Assembly (NCBI RefSeq): GCF_019097595.1
Contig: NC_080723.1
Coordinates: 14,700,511 to 14,764,510, forward strand
Reading direction: 5' to 3'
Length of the DNA stretch: 64,000 nucleotides
Source: Hemibagrus wyckioides
Taxonomy: Eukaryota > Chordata > Actinopteri > Siluriformes > Bagridae
Made by a program: the position numbers and the translations under genes. The notes beneath the pieces were generated by a model that had not been told where the DNA came from, did not search any database, and saw nothing but the letters and a program-made list of their open reading frames with translations. Shown here piece by piece: positions 43,143 to 57,400 of the stretch (position 1 is its first letter; each line of letters begins with the position of its first letter).

Positions 43143-43329
43143 CTATGTATCATCTTCATCCTCACTGGGGATGAGGTCCATGACGTCGTTCTCCGAGCTG
43201 AATTCTTTCTGCAGTTTCTCCAATTCTCGGAGTTCAGCTTGCAGCCGCTGCATGTGCATAGCACGCCGGTTCTTCACATGCTTCATCCGGAACGGGTTCA
43301 AATCCCAGAAGGCAATGCTTGTCAACTTC
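43143..43329 (-). CDS. tbc1d2: tbc1d2 coding exon 14 (last)
   Basis: KLTSIAFWDLNPFRMKHVKN and LQAELRELEKLQKEF, then an acidic end SEDEDDT and TAG at 43145-43143. It matches the NDMNPFRMKQ region and acidic tail of the mammalian protein. Confidence 0.96.
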
Positions 43330-45987
43330 CTGTGAAGTTAACATGCAACAGGGTTAAAACTGTTAGAACTGTGGGTAAAAGTTACTTTTCAAGTATGTTA
43401 CTTTCTAATACTGTATGATTGAAAACAAGTACATGATACAAAATCTTTCCTGCTGGTTAAAGTCTTGCTCTTAAACATTCCCACATTCCCTCTGTGTGTT
43501 TGGTTATTTGAAATAAAACGACACTTTTGCAAATCAAATCCAAATAGATGCTTTAATAGCCTAAGACTCAAGCAGTAGAACAGCCTACAGCATAACTGGC
43601 CTTAAACTCATCCCAAGTGATGTTTATGTGGTGTGTTTGTTTCTCGGCTGTGTGCAAGCTTTGTGAATTATACATGCTACAGTCTGTCTTCAGGGCAAAA
43701 ATAGTAACACTGTCTAGTGCTCTGATGCAAAGCATTGTAGAGGGCAGAAACAAGTCTCAGAATAACCTATAAGCCAGGGGTCAGAAAGTGCAAGAATTTT
43801 GGGAACAACAAATACCTTAAGCCTAAGTGTAGTAACCCTCTTTATTAGGACAATGGCATTTAAATGAACTTATCAGACATTGTTTAATCAGTATAAATAA
43901 ATAACATAATTTATTGGTGCATGTCTGATATAAAATTAGTCAGGACACGGTTGGCTTTTCAGTTTTTCACCTCTGTTGGGATAACCTTATGCAGAATTTT
44001 AGTGGTTGGAGAGAACACCTTTACATTTTTAAAGGTTCAACTTTAAATAGATGCTTACGAACAAGCACTTGCGGCATCTCAGAGAACAGAAATGGGTTTA
44101 TCACTAATTACTTTGAAGATAGAAAGTTTCGTTATTTGTTTTAACATTTCTATGAATATATTGTCCCTAGTAGGCTAGGTAAAAACAGAAAAACTGCAAA
44201 TTCTTAAAGTGCTGAGTGCCTGCTTTCATATAACCTCCACTATGGAATGTGACCTGATAAATAAATTCAGTGGTGAACACAGAAACCCCAACACAAACAG
44301 AAATTCCATCTTTTTGGCCTCTGGTAAAAAGAGTTAAAAATGAATGTCAGGTTTCAAGAAACAGGGTGTATCCTGCCTTTATGCCCGATGACGCCTGAGA
44401 TGATAGATCGGATAAGTGGTACAGACAATGAAATGAAATGAAACTGTCTTCCAGGATACTGAATTTATAGCAGACAATTGTGGCTGAAAAATCTTTTGAC
44501 ATTCTATTAAGCATTCCTCACCTGCCGTCTGTGACTGTTTTGGTAAAAAAGCGGAGGTACTGATAGATTTCCACATTGTCATGGATCTTTAAGATGTCCT
44601 CCTCTTTGTATTTGAAAATAGCAAGTGCATATCGAAAGAGCACCTGGAAAGAAATAGTGTTAGTCCACAGGTAGTTTTACATGACCATGTCACTATGTGC
44701 TGCACACATTAAGTGTAGTATTTCTGTACTTTATCTAAAGTAAGGGATTATTTCTTTATCTACAGTAAAAGACTACCTCTTTTATCTAAGAGACTATTAT
44801 CATAGTAAGACTCAAATTCAGTAATCGATACAGTATACTTGAAGTATCTTCTTCTTTAGGTGACAGGATTGTTCTCTATACTACAATTTTTACTTTAGAA
44901 GCATATCTCCAGCACTGTGCAATGGTATCTGTTTATTCGATAACAATAAAATGTCTAAAAACTAATAAATGTATTTGTAAATAAATAAAAATAATGCAAA
45001 AAAATCAATAGGTATATATTTTTAAATATGTGTATGGCCTTGATTATAATTCACAATTAAAGTAAAAGGGTTTGCGCTGAATTCTATGGCTGTTCTTTCC
45101 TGTCCAATTCTTATAAAGCTTCAGATTTCAGCAGAAAATCAATTCTTAGATGCAAGATAATTTTTCTAAAAAACTCTACAAAAACGTCTGCACAGTGGAG
45201 CTGCCAACCTGTCTGTTTTCTTCATCTTTCTCTGACAGTTTGGATCACAGCTTGAAAATGGGATAAAGAGCCAGCTAAAGATTTCTTTTTGCACCTTTGG
45301 TATAGCTAAGTAAGAAAAAATAAATAAAGTGTGTTTAGATAAACATGCATGATAAGACTCATGCTGGGCAAGGGAGATTATATAAGGTACTACATACAGG
45401 GGTGCCAATAATTTTACCACATCTGAGTGTTTGATTTCTTTTTTACACTGTCAGTGTAAGACTCAAGTTGCGTGACCTCAAATACGTTTTTCCATAAGTG
45501 TTTCTACCCAATTTTATCAAGGGTGCCAATATTTTTGCTTCTTCCTTATATAAAAAAAAATCTGTGGTTTCATGTTTGTTAATGAAATGTTGAAAGATGT
45601 TGCAGTTCAGCATAATAATATGCCTAATACACCACCGTAGGTGTAACAATAGTTGATTAAATTGTTTCCTGGATCTTTTCCTGGATCCATGATTAAGGTG
45701 ATTCCTGGATCTATTTGTTTAATTGAAAGAAATTCTTAATCTAATTCTGGATAATCTGTAGTTATTACATGTCATCTTATTGATTTCTTTGCCTTTAGAC
45801 ATTCACATCTAATGACATCTTAAAAAGTTAGTAAGGCTGAAGAAGTCTGTGTTTTGCCCTTTGGCACAAACATGTCAAGTAACATTTCACTGAATATCTT
45901 GTTTTCTGCTGCAGATGTCAGATTATGTATCATGATGACATACATGGTGTCAGCTTCCTTTATGAACCTTATTATAAACCAGAAAAT

Positions 45988-46066
<79 letters not shown>

Positions 46067-49000
46067 TTTACATTTCATTACATTACTTTATAGATATTTA
46101 CATTTTTACTACTGACTTTATTACTGATAGCTCCCAAGACCTTTTACAGTACTGGATATCCTTATAATTGAAGGATAGTAAAGCAGAGTGTTGTACCTTA
46201 GTGCCTTCGTAGAGGAAGGCATCCCAGACCTTCAGCAGGATGTCACTGGGCAAACTCTCCACAAACACCACCAGAAACCAGTTAAATGTCACGAGGGACA
46301 CGTCCACACTGTATTCCTCGAAATGTGCCACCAACCGTGGCAACTTCTCTGCCATAAAGTCCTTAAACACACGCTGGTCTGCCTGCATTGTGACAACATA
46401 TAACAGACACATTGATCAGAAAACAATGTACACAGACTCAACAAGCATGAGAGTCTTTTGTTTTTATTTTACGCATTAGTACCTGAGAACCCAGAAGAGT
46501 TTTGGTGTAGTAGTCCTGAGGCATGAGGAACTGCACTATGGCCACTAGACACCAGAAAGCTTCCTCCTCACTCTGCAACACCAACAGGGCAATAGCAGCA
46601 AGTCTGAAAACACACACACACACACACACATCAACATATTAATATGTCATTCGGTTGTACAACTGAATGCTGCTGCTGCAAATCAATGCTAAATCATGGA
46701 GTAACCACTAGATGTCAAGATTTCCTTCTTTTTACTTAAACTGAGGCCTGCTGTATGTGTATTGGCCACTACAGAGCAGTAGTGAGTCACAAACTCATAC
46801 TGCTTACACAAACGCACAAGGACACACATCATTTTCCATCCTTAATTGAGGGAGATGGTAAGCTTGGTGCCAGAGGACAGAAAATTTTGATGAATGCTCT
46901 TGTTGTGCCTTTTCTTATGATACAAATCTCTTGAAATAGTCTCAGACAGTTAGGAGCCTCCCCTTCCCACCATCTCAGCAGCCCAGAACCTAAATCAGTG
47001 AACCATAGTCATAGAGTCTTCCTATTTAACTTCATAGTTTATAAAAACTGTGGTTAGATTCAAATTGACGATAACAATAAACTTTACATTAGGAAATGAA
47101 CAGCTTCTTCTTTGTGTGACTTGCACAAAACTATGCTTATGTGTGACTGGCATAGTTTTTAATCAAAATTAACAGGCAATTCGGTGCGTAACAGTGACAT
47201 AAAAGCAGTACTTCAGGATGAGCTCCCTTCAGACAAAACACTAAAGGAAGTGGATGTAATTATTTGCTAACTTCACCTCATTTTCTTTTTTGAAAAAAAT
47301 ACTACAGCTTTACAGATTAGTGTTGGTAAAGGTTCTGTTTGTATACCTGTTGAGTCCCTGGCAGTAGCCAACAGCTGGGTTTTGCCAGGAGAACGCCAGC
47401 AGGACTCTCTGGAGCTGCTGCAGCATTGGACTGGAGGGTGATGAGAAGCTCTGGTTGGTGGTCAGTGTGCGGTGCAGGTCCAGCTGGATCTGCCTGGCTG
47501 CCGGGTGTGGTGTGGAACGGCTCTTCTCACACAGCTGCTGGAAAAGGTCGGGGTGGCTCTTGCGCAGCGCTTGGGTCCTGACCCGTACCATCCAGCGCCA
47601 CACACAAGGCCTGTACTGACGCGGGACTCCTGCTCGCACCAAAGTCTTCAGCTCCTCACTCGAGGAAAGATCATCAGGAGAACGACCTCCTAGGAACTGA
47701 GTCCAGCGGGCCAGAAGGGAACGCTCACCAGTTTCCTGCTGGAGCAAGTTGTGAGAGCGGATCTCCAGAGCTTGGATTTTAGCCAGCAGCTTCATGTCCT
47801 CCACTTCATAGTCAGGGACGATCTTAAAGCCGTACTCGTCATACTCCCTGAGGAACAGTGCCATGTGTTAGGACTTAGGTTTCTGTGCTAGTTTTGAATA
47901 ATTAATGTTGCTATATCTTTGTATCACACCATAGAGATTGGTTTAGACGTATGAATATTTGGATTCACAGATTGTAGAATTCAAGGCTGCACAGCACAAA
48001 TAATCTATAGACAAAAATCCATAGTGCATTTATATTGCTGTTCAGTGTGAGCTTGATACAGCTTGCATTAAATCAAAATATGCTGGTGTACAGACAACGT
48101 GTCATGGTTAAAAACATCCTTCTGTTATTTGACCACCATTTGGAGTTTTTTTTGATCATACAAAACAGATTGGTCAAAATTCAGTCCTTTGCAATACAAT
48201 AATGGCCAAGTTTCGGTTAATAATAAACACAATCCCAGTTTTACCTGACAGTGTTGAATCTGAGGATATCTTTCTGATCGGCCTGCAGTGCCTCTTCTAT
48301 TAACTTCTTGATAGCTGATATTTGCTCTGTATTCAGTTCCTTATTCTCCTGGAGTTTTCTCAGGACCCCCAGATACCGGCTCTCCATCTGACAGTTACTG
48401 GCTTCCAGATAGGCACACTGATACACATGCACACATACACAAACACCAGGCCGGGTTAGACTTGATGGTAAATTTATACACATACTGTACTGTATGCTAT
48501 ACATACAATAGGACTTCAGAGCAGAGTGACTGAGAGGAGCTGACAGCCAATCACAGAGAGAGCTGAGAACCAAAGTCTGATTCAGTATGAAACTATAACT
48601 GGAATTAATTCAGGTTTCAGCAGTGATAGCTTTGTTTTTGCTGAAAACAAGCTATTTTGTTATCAGCTTTGTGAATTGTGTATTGTTAAATTGTTTACCT
48701 AGAAAACTCACAATTAGCAAACTGGCTAGTGAATAACAAAATTGACCAGTTTCTCTATATTTCTTTTATTTTAAACTTGGTTTTATTTAGGGAGAGTGAT
48801 TCATCAGTGGCATCTGCTTATCCTTGGTGTGTAACCCTGTATGTTGGTTACCATGCTAAAACTTATCCCTGGCAGTTTCAACAAGTTAGAGAAGAAAATA
48901 AACAAATAAGAATAATAAAATACACAGAAATGGGGTAAAAAAAAAAACAAGCTTATTGGTTTTTAGCTAGTTAGAGTTTATGGGTTAGTTTATGACTATT

Positions 49001-52000
49001 GTTGTCAGAGATGTGTGTATTAAATAGTCTTTAATACACACATCTTTTGTAGGGATTTTCCATATTGGAAGCAACCTTGAGTTCTCAGTGAGCGTGTAAT
49101 GACTCGGCAGTTGAATTTGAAGAGTGGTCAGGAAAGACACAACATAACTCATCTTATGAAATGTTTTGCCACAAGTTGCTTGCAATATCAATCTCCTACA
49201 AGAATCTGTACTTCTTTTTAACTTCAGCTTTTCAAACAACTGGAGACCGAGTGTCACAAGTGATTAAGTAATAACATGACAGATTTACAAAGTTAACAAG
49301 TGATGCAAGTCTTTTGCAAGTGACGCATCGTGACGTGAAATCAGGTGACAGTGGCTCACTCTCACCTTCACCATAAGAGATTTCTCCTGTTCTGAGCTGT
49401 TCTGCCACAGTCTGGTCAGCTGGTAGATCTCCGAGTTTAGGAACTTGTTCTGGGTTTTGTAAGCTTCCATGTCATCCTGAAACACAACAGAAACAAACCA
49501 CGTGTTCAATAAACAAATCTACAAGACCATCATAGATTCTCACTAATAAAGATGTGAATAGATATTTGTTTGCATGTATTAAGCTGCTACCACACACCAC
49601 AAAAGAACCATTATATTGTCTAATCAATAATTAGTGTCATGCTCGAAGAAAGACAGAAATAACAGATTTAAAAATTCTGAACCCTCATTTCTGGTTGCTT
49701 TGTTTATTATTAGGATCTGCTGAATATGTGGTTTCAAAGGACTATTTCATAGACTGCCCGTTGTCCTTCAGTTTCTCCCTGTTTGGGGTCGCTACAACAG
49801 ATCATCTGATCCACATACACTACTCACAAAAAGTTAAGGATATTTGGCTTTTGGGTGAAATTTATGGAAAATGTAAAAAGTTCACGCTACAGTGATATTA
49901 TATCATGAATGTAGGGCATTTAAGTAGAAGCATGCAATGGTGATTTCCTCATCTCAAACAATTTATTGAAACAAAACCAACAGCAGTGGTGGGAACAAAA
50001 AATGTCAATGTCTCAATAATTTGTGATGTGCCCTTGACCATCAATTATAGCTTGACAACGACATCTCATGCTGTTCACGAGTCGATTTATTGTCTGCTGA
50101 GGCATGGCGTTCCACTCTTCTTGAAGGGCGGCCCTCAGGTCATTGAGGTTCTGGGGTGCAGGGTTACGAGCCTCTACACGGCGACTCAGCTGATCCCATA
50201 GGTTTTCTATGGGATTCAGGTCTGGAGAAAGTGCAGACCACTCCATTTGAGGTACCCCAGCCTCCAGCAGCCATTCCCTAATGATGTGACGTTGATGAGC
50301 TGAAGCATTGTCATCCATGAAGATGAAATTAGGCCTGTGTTGTTCATGCAGGGGCTCAATGACTGGATTAATGATGTTATTCAGGTAGTATTGGCTTGTC
50401 ACTGAACCATTCACAAGATGTAGGGAAGTTCTGTATTGAGTAGACACACCTGCCCAGACTGTAACACCACCACAACAGTGGCTGATGCATAGCGCTCTCC
50501 TTGACGTCTCCAACATCGTTGGCGGCCATCATTTCTGCTGCAGCAGCACTGAGGCCCACTGGTCCCTCGTCCAGCGTAAATGCTCCCTGGCCCGACCCCT
50601 GTGCCTGGTGGTGTGGTCAGGTACCTTTGCAGGTCATCTAGCACGCAGACCACGCTGATGTACATGGTTTTGAATGGTCACCGCCCTTAAATGTGCTTGG
50701 AGTTGAGTGGCATTCATCATCCGGTTCCGCAGGGCACTGTTCACAATGAAGCGGTCATCAATGTGGGAGGTGCCAAAGGACGTCCACTTCTATGCCTTTC
50801 CATGACTCTTCCAGTCTTTCTGTATCACTGTTGCAACCTGCTGATGACACTCTGTGACACTCTAAGCTCAGTGGCCACTTCCCTCTGAGAACATCCTGTT
50901 TGAAACCTCGCAATGGCGAGGTACTGTTAATCAAATGTTTAGGTGTCGTCTTGGTCTAATGATGTCAAAATGTGAACAGCATGATGAAGTGGACTGTTTA
51001 AATACCAATTCTAATTGATCCAGAAAATTTATTGGTCGATTTATGGATCAAACACCAGTTGTGAATTTTGCCGTTAAGCACCTTGTTAGAGAATAGCAAG
51101 TTATGCAAAAAGTACTGAAACACTGAACAGTTGGACATGTGCATTCAAAAGTGTAGAGAAGGTCAAATTAAGTTCACCTGGAAAGGTTATAGTGCATTTT
51201 AGTGCATCCTGAAATTTCACCCGAAAGCTGAATATCCTTAACTTTTTGTGAGTAGTATATTTAGATTTTGGCACAAAATTTACAGGCTTGGGACCAGCAC
51301 TGGGATTTAACCCCTTTGTGGCTGGATTGATTTCCTGCCCAGGAGTTGAACTCATGCAGCAGTGGTGAAAGTGCAGAAGCCTGCCACCGGACCCCCAGGG
51401 ACATTTTATAGACTGGCTGTAATGTGAGTAAAACCAAAAGTATTCAATTTATAACTAATAATTATTTACTATTTACCAGAAATATTCATGTCACAATTAA
51501 AATGAATAATTGTCATCATATAAACTATAATTTTTTGACTATGGATTCTATTATTTTTAATTTTGTTTTGCCATTATGCTACTTCTTATCTGCCATTAAA
51601 TGCAATTTCCTTTAATGACCCATATTTTCCATAGGGTTAGGGTTAAAGGGTTTAAAGGTTCTATATTGGGAGTATTGTGATTTTTCTCTGTTTTGTGTTT
51701 AGATGAAATTTGAGAAGTGGAGACAGAAATTCTTTTTACATGGGTTCATTTCATCATAGTTCAGAGGCAAGGAAGAGGCATGTTTAGCTCCCTAACACAG
51801 ATATCTGGCCTGCTTCACTAGTGAATTATCTTATCTACAGTAATTTTCCAGACACTATATAAGATGCTACCTTTTCACTAATCAGCATCAGCCCACCTTA
51901 AGGTTGTCCATCTCCTGTAAAAGCTGCCTGAGGCTCTCTGTGCTGATGGGGTCAGAAGAGATGGTGCGTCTCGGGTCAGCCATGCATTCTGACACTTGCT

Positions 52001-54401
52001 CGGATAGTTTGACAATGACCTCTTGCTTAGCCTGGTTCTTCTCCATGAGCAGCTTCACGTTGTCCTGTAGCTCTTTCACATGTGCATCCCTCTCCTCCAG
52101 GCTTCTTGTCAGTGCCTCGTTCTCACGTCGCAGCTGCTCCAGTCGCTCGCGCATGTCCGCGGTGCAGCGCTCGCCATGACGCAGCAGCTCCAGACGCTCC
52201 TGTTCGCTCTCAGCTGCCAGGTACTGAGCACATGCACGCTTCTCCAACTGAGCTGCCTCCAGAGCTTTGTGCAGCAGCCACACCAATTCCTAACAACGCA
52301 CATACACAGAGATGAATCAAGTTCGGGTTCAGCAGTCTGGTGTAAACATGTTAACAGCATAAAGGACAAAGATAAAGATATAAAGACATCAATATTAGGT
52401 TTCATTTTCTGTTGTCAACAAATGTCTTAAAGCAGATTACTTTGAACCAAACCTAACATCGTTACCAATGTTCTGAGAAAAATGCAGAATGATATAAAGA
52501 TGCTTTGGGGGTGATTTATTTCTAGCCAAAACTAGAGAATCTTACAGTCTATTAATGACAGGCATATCAGATTATTACAGTGGATAAAACTGCCTAGATG
52601 TGATCATGTCAATAACTAGGGATGTAACAATCAGATTATTTGATTTCATGCACACATTTTATAAGGCAGTTAAACGAATCGAGGCAGACCTGAACTAATC
52701 ATAAATCGAATATTATTCATTATAATTGTTTTTCACACGGACAGACAAATGATGTGTACGAATTATAGATATTTTTAAGCAAATGTATAAACAGACTAGC
52801 AAAGGAAATTTGCCTTTGACTCTGATACTTAAAATAGTCCTTCTCTATATCCTCATTTGTGCAGGGTGAGTCTATGTCAGATTCTGAACAAAGCTAATTC
52901 AAAGTGATTAATTGAAGGCAACTAAATTGATTAGTATCAACTGTCATCAACAGTCAAACCAACATAATTGTACTCTACTGTAGCAGATTCAATGGTATTG
53001 ACAAATATTTAATATATCACATATTAAAATATTACTCAACCCTAATGGTTTTATAGTGAAGCTATTAACAGATATTACATTTTAGCCTCTCATCTACTAT
53101 AATGAGCAGCCATCACTGAGCATGCTATAAACTGCAATTCCTATCTGTTATTTTCTGTATTCTCCACCTTCTGGGCTTGGACCTCCGTGGCCAGGGTGAG
53201 ATTCTCCTGTTTAAGGCGTGACAGGCAGTCAATGGTGTTTGACTCTTTGCGGTCAAATGGAAAGGTGGCAGAGTTTCCTTTCCTATGTTTCCCATTGGGT
53301 AGCGTTAGAGATGAACCACGGGATGGGAGGTTTTCACAAGGACTATCACACTCCACTTCAGGAGGCAGATCTGAACTTGAAGGTGGTGTCTGGACAGGAG
53401 AGGCTTCATGGGCTGTGGAGGAGTGGGATATAATTAGTACACTCAATATAAGGCATTGCAATTATAGATTGATGTAAAAAGTTTCACATCACATTGTTTT
53501 CTGTATAAGGAAATGTACATTGCCTTGTAGAAGCTTATCTGTCTTTTTTTAGGCCTAATGATCACACCAGTTTCCACTCTGAAAGATTTTCACAGGTGCA
53601 TAACATTAAGATTATACATAAAGTATAAGATACGATATCATCAAGTGCCTCCTTTTTCTGCTTGGTTTGATGTTGGTTGTAACACGTGATTTGTTTCTTT
53701 TGTGAATTTTTCTCCTTTTTTATAGCCTGAAGCACCAAAGAGACTGGAGCTTTTCCTCTGAACATACTGTACATATAGAAAGGTATATGGTGTATACCAA
53801 CGATATGATACGAGTTGAATGTAATATAAGAGGAAGGGGCTTACTTGTTGTACAGGAGGAGGGATATTTGTTAGGGGTATCAAACTTGCTGGCTGGTGAG
53901 TCTGCCCAAAATACACTACGGCCCACTTCCATACATGGCCGCCGAATTAGAAAGCTGTGTACTGAGTTTCTGTAACACACAATGAACAAAAATTAGTCAC
54001 TTATTAGACTTGCCATCAACAAGAATACATAGCAATCGTAAGGAATGGGAATGATATTGTGGGCTAAAGCTTCCTCACACATGAAAGCAAATGAAAAATA
54101 TAATATTAAAATAAAATAACCATTATTACACACTTTAAGATTAACTCATCAAAGTATTGATGCACTCACTGTATCTCAATGAGCGGGTGTTTAATTGACA
54201 TGTTGAGTGGGTTTGTTTGTACAGGAACGTTGGCAGCTTCCACTCCAACCAGACCCGATGGGATCTTCACTATGGGCAGGAAGTTTGCTACAACAAAACA
54301 AAACACAGTTGAAGTAGCACCTGACTGTGTTTACACAATCACAAATATTTACCCACCTTGTACAAATATATATACATATACATATATATTTAACAATTCT
54401 G

Positions 54402-54469
<68 letters not shown>

Positions 54470-57400
54470 TTTAACACAATATGAATCCAAACTCGGAGTG
54501 AGCTGCCCATATGAGCGTGCATCTGTATTAGAAGAACCTTATGGTGGGTTTACTGGGCTTTTTGAATTTTTTGTTTTCATTTTTTAATGAATCATTGTGA
54601 CCACAATAGGATGGCCTTTTGTTTTCAGCCTGTGAAACTATATAAAGTATAAAAGTTAGAGGAGGGAAACGCGTGATGCTATACGTGGCAGCACATGGTA
54701 AAGTAATCAGTGAAACCGCAAAATGTTCCACTCAAGTTAAACGGTCTGCTGGAGTGGAATGTAGTGCAGGGCGAGGTGCTGTCATCTTGCAACATGTCTA
54801 AAATAACCTTTAGGTGAGTCATTGTTAACGGCACTGACTCAGTAAACATAACAAACAGCTTAAAACTAGGGCTGGAAAATAATAATGATTTTGACATAAA
54901 TGAACAGCGTAGAAAAATCTGAGCTGCTGTTTTCCAAAAAAAAAAAAAATTATTTTTCTTCCAGGTATACATTCCAGTCACAGGTTTATATTAATGTACT
55001 TTTCTAATATGTGTAATAGCTCATTCACAGAGATTTGTATGGATGCTTTAAACGGTTTAATATGAATAAGAAATGGATTAAAGTTCTATTAAAGTTAAAG
55101 TTCGCATTAACGTGTTGTTATTTGACAAATATATAAAGTGATTTTGTAATATTTAGAGGCAAAAAGAGGCAGCACAGTGGCTTAGTGGTTAACACTGTTG
55201 CCTCACAGCAAGACGGTCCTGGGTTCAAATCCCAGGTTCAAAGAGGCAGGGGCCTTTCTGTGTGGAGCTTGCATGTTCTCCCCCTGCCTGTGTGGGTTTA
55301 CTCTGGGTACTCTGGTTTCCTCCCACAGTCCAAAAACATGTATGTTAGGTTGATTGGTAATTCTAAACTGCCTGTGTGTGGTTGTCTGTCTATATGTGGC
55401 CCTGCAATGGACTGGTGATCTGTCCAGGGTGTACCCCTGCCTTTGTGCGCTGGGATAGGCTCCAGCAGACCCCCGTGACCCTAATTAGGAATAAAGCGGG
55501 TATAGACAATGGATGGATAGAGGCAAAATAGGTTTTCCTCCAAAAGGAATTGGAAAAGGGAGCTGGAATTTTTGTCTTATTAACTAGACAGGGAGAGGGA
55601 AAAAATGAGAAGTCAGTCAGAGACTGTTTAGAATGTGCATGACAACAGGAAGTAACCTAACAATATTAAAAATACTTATAAATGGATAAAGATTTCAGCC
55701 TGACACTATGTAATAATTAATAGTTTGTTGGCTTTGGATAGTTTCTGCTGCTGTATAAGAGTACTAAAATGTTTTATGTGCTATTATAGGGCAATAATCA
55801 TTACGTTTATTGTTTTTCTATAAAAACACAATAGTTTGAGCTCAGAATAACCTACAATGAGGCTTAATTTCATCTGCAGATATACTGTTACACAGTATTT
55901 CATAGTTGTTAAATTTGGCAAAGTTCCTCTGGCAGGCCACCTTTTAAAGTGTTCCAGACATTTGTTTTTTCACTTCCTGTTATAGTCACTGCCATGTGAG
56001 TCTGCATCCTGCAGCTGTGCGCTTGTGCAAGCCAAGTCAAGATGAAGTACTTTAATTAATAATAGGTCTTATTTTGTATGCAACATAACATTTATGCTAA
56101 CCATTTGAATGTATATGGGCATGCAAGTGGGTAAGGCTGAAGTTCTTGTGGTCATTTTGTGGTCATCAAATCTCATCCTGGAGATTTTGGATTACCAGAA
56201 AAAGATGCTAACAAGGGATGTGAATCATTAGTTATATAATCATTTATCTGGTATGCCTCTCGGTCTTGTACAGGAAATAGATGCAATTTGCAAGCAGTGC
56301 AGAAAAAAAAAGCATCAAAGCAGTGCAGCAATACCAAGACCATATCTCAACATCACACCCACCAACCCATGTTCATTTGTCTAACACTGTCTACATGAAG
56401 AAGTAGCGTTTTAGATTTTATGGTTTTGACATTCTTACAATGTACATTTACTGTCAATAAAAATGTGTGTATACTGTGTATATAAACACACACGTGTATA
56501 GATAGATAGACAGATAGATATGTTTATAGTATGTATAATCTGGTTAATCACACATGTCTATGCAACTGTAAATATGTTTATCATCAGAATTACCAAAACA
56601 TGTATGTATTACTGCTTCATCATTAAGATCCAGTAAGCGTTAAGGTCCATTTTAAATGCCATCAAAAGACTTTTTTTTCCAAGCAGCAGTAAGAAAACAG
56701 TAAGGCAGAGGTTTAGACTGCTATTTATTTCAAACACCAACCAATCCACTGCTTGTTCACAGTAGCTTACAAGATCAAGGTTAATGAATTCACAGGTCAC
56801 AGTAATAAAGTCGGCACGACATGAAAGTAAACGCAACCAAAATTTGTACATGTCCTGAAACCTTTCTGCTTCAGTGAATTCATTTTTCAGCTGGATGATT
56901 GTTATTCATGATTAGTTTGACCGCTGCTTAAGCTGAGAAAGCAAAACATGTTTCTTCTTCAAAAGATAAAGCAAAAAATAAATAAACCCACAAGCTTTTT
57001 TTTCTTTTGAAATGGCATTAATTATATATGCTTCACTGCTGTGCAGTATTATAAAGAAATCAATCAAAGGCTTGTTCCAGGCAGCTTTGAGATCATGACA
57101 ATAAAGACAGGGCAAGTGGTTAAGGCCATGAGTTCAAATCCCATCTTCCAAACTGCAATTGTGGGCATCTGGGGCAAAACCCCTAACCTTCAAATGCTTA
57201 GTTGTATCCCTTCTAAATGGCTGAAATGTATAACTGTTCTGAAACCCACAGAGTACATCTTTAACCTCAGTCACAACATATTAACATTTGATGAGCAGTG
57301 TGCATCCAGATCATTTTGAAACAAGAACATCTAAACTACCAGACTGTGGGCAGTGTCAAAACTCCAAAGCAAGTTTAATCCACACACAGTTATGCAACAG

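Larger units (their letters stand above)
49477..51896 (-). other. tbc1d2: tbc1d2 intron 7
   Basis: This 2.4 kb intron holds the Tc1-like element at 49818-51257; the remainder shows nothing recognised. Confidence 0.8.

Noticed and set aside
51633..51650. Telomere-like ttagggttaggg
   Set aside because: Only about two units; too short to mean anything.
51904..52315. Plus-strand frames over tbc1d2 exon 7
   Set aside because: Shadows of the coiled-coil exon on the other strand.
53016..53044. CRISPR, operon, prophage or bacterial features anywhere
   Set aside because: None found; introns, SINEs and vertebrate gene families show the window is a fish nuclear genome.
55155..55525. Possible tRNA genes (box A and box B pairs here and at 11872, 33897, 57105)
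   Set aside because: These are tRNA-like heads of SINEs; no cloverleaf can be folded and SINE tails follow.
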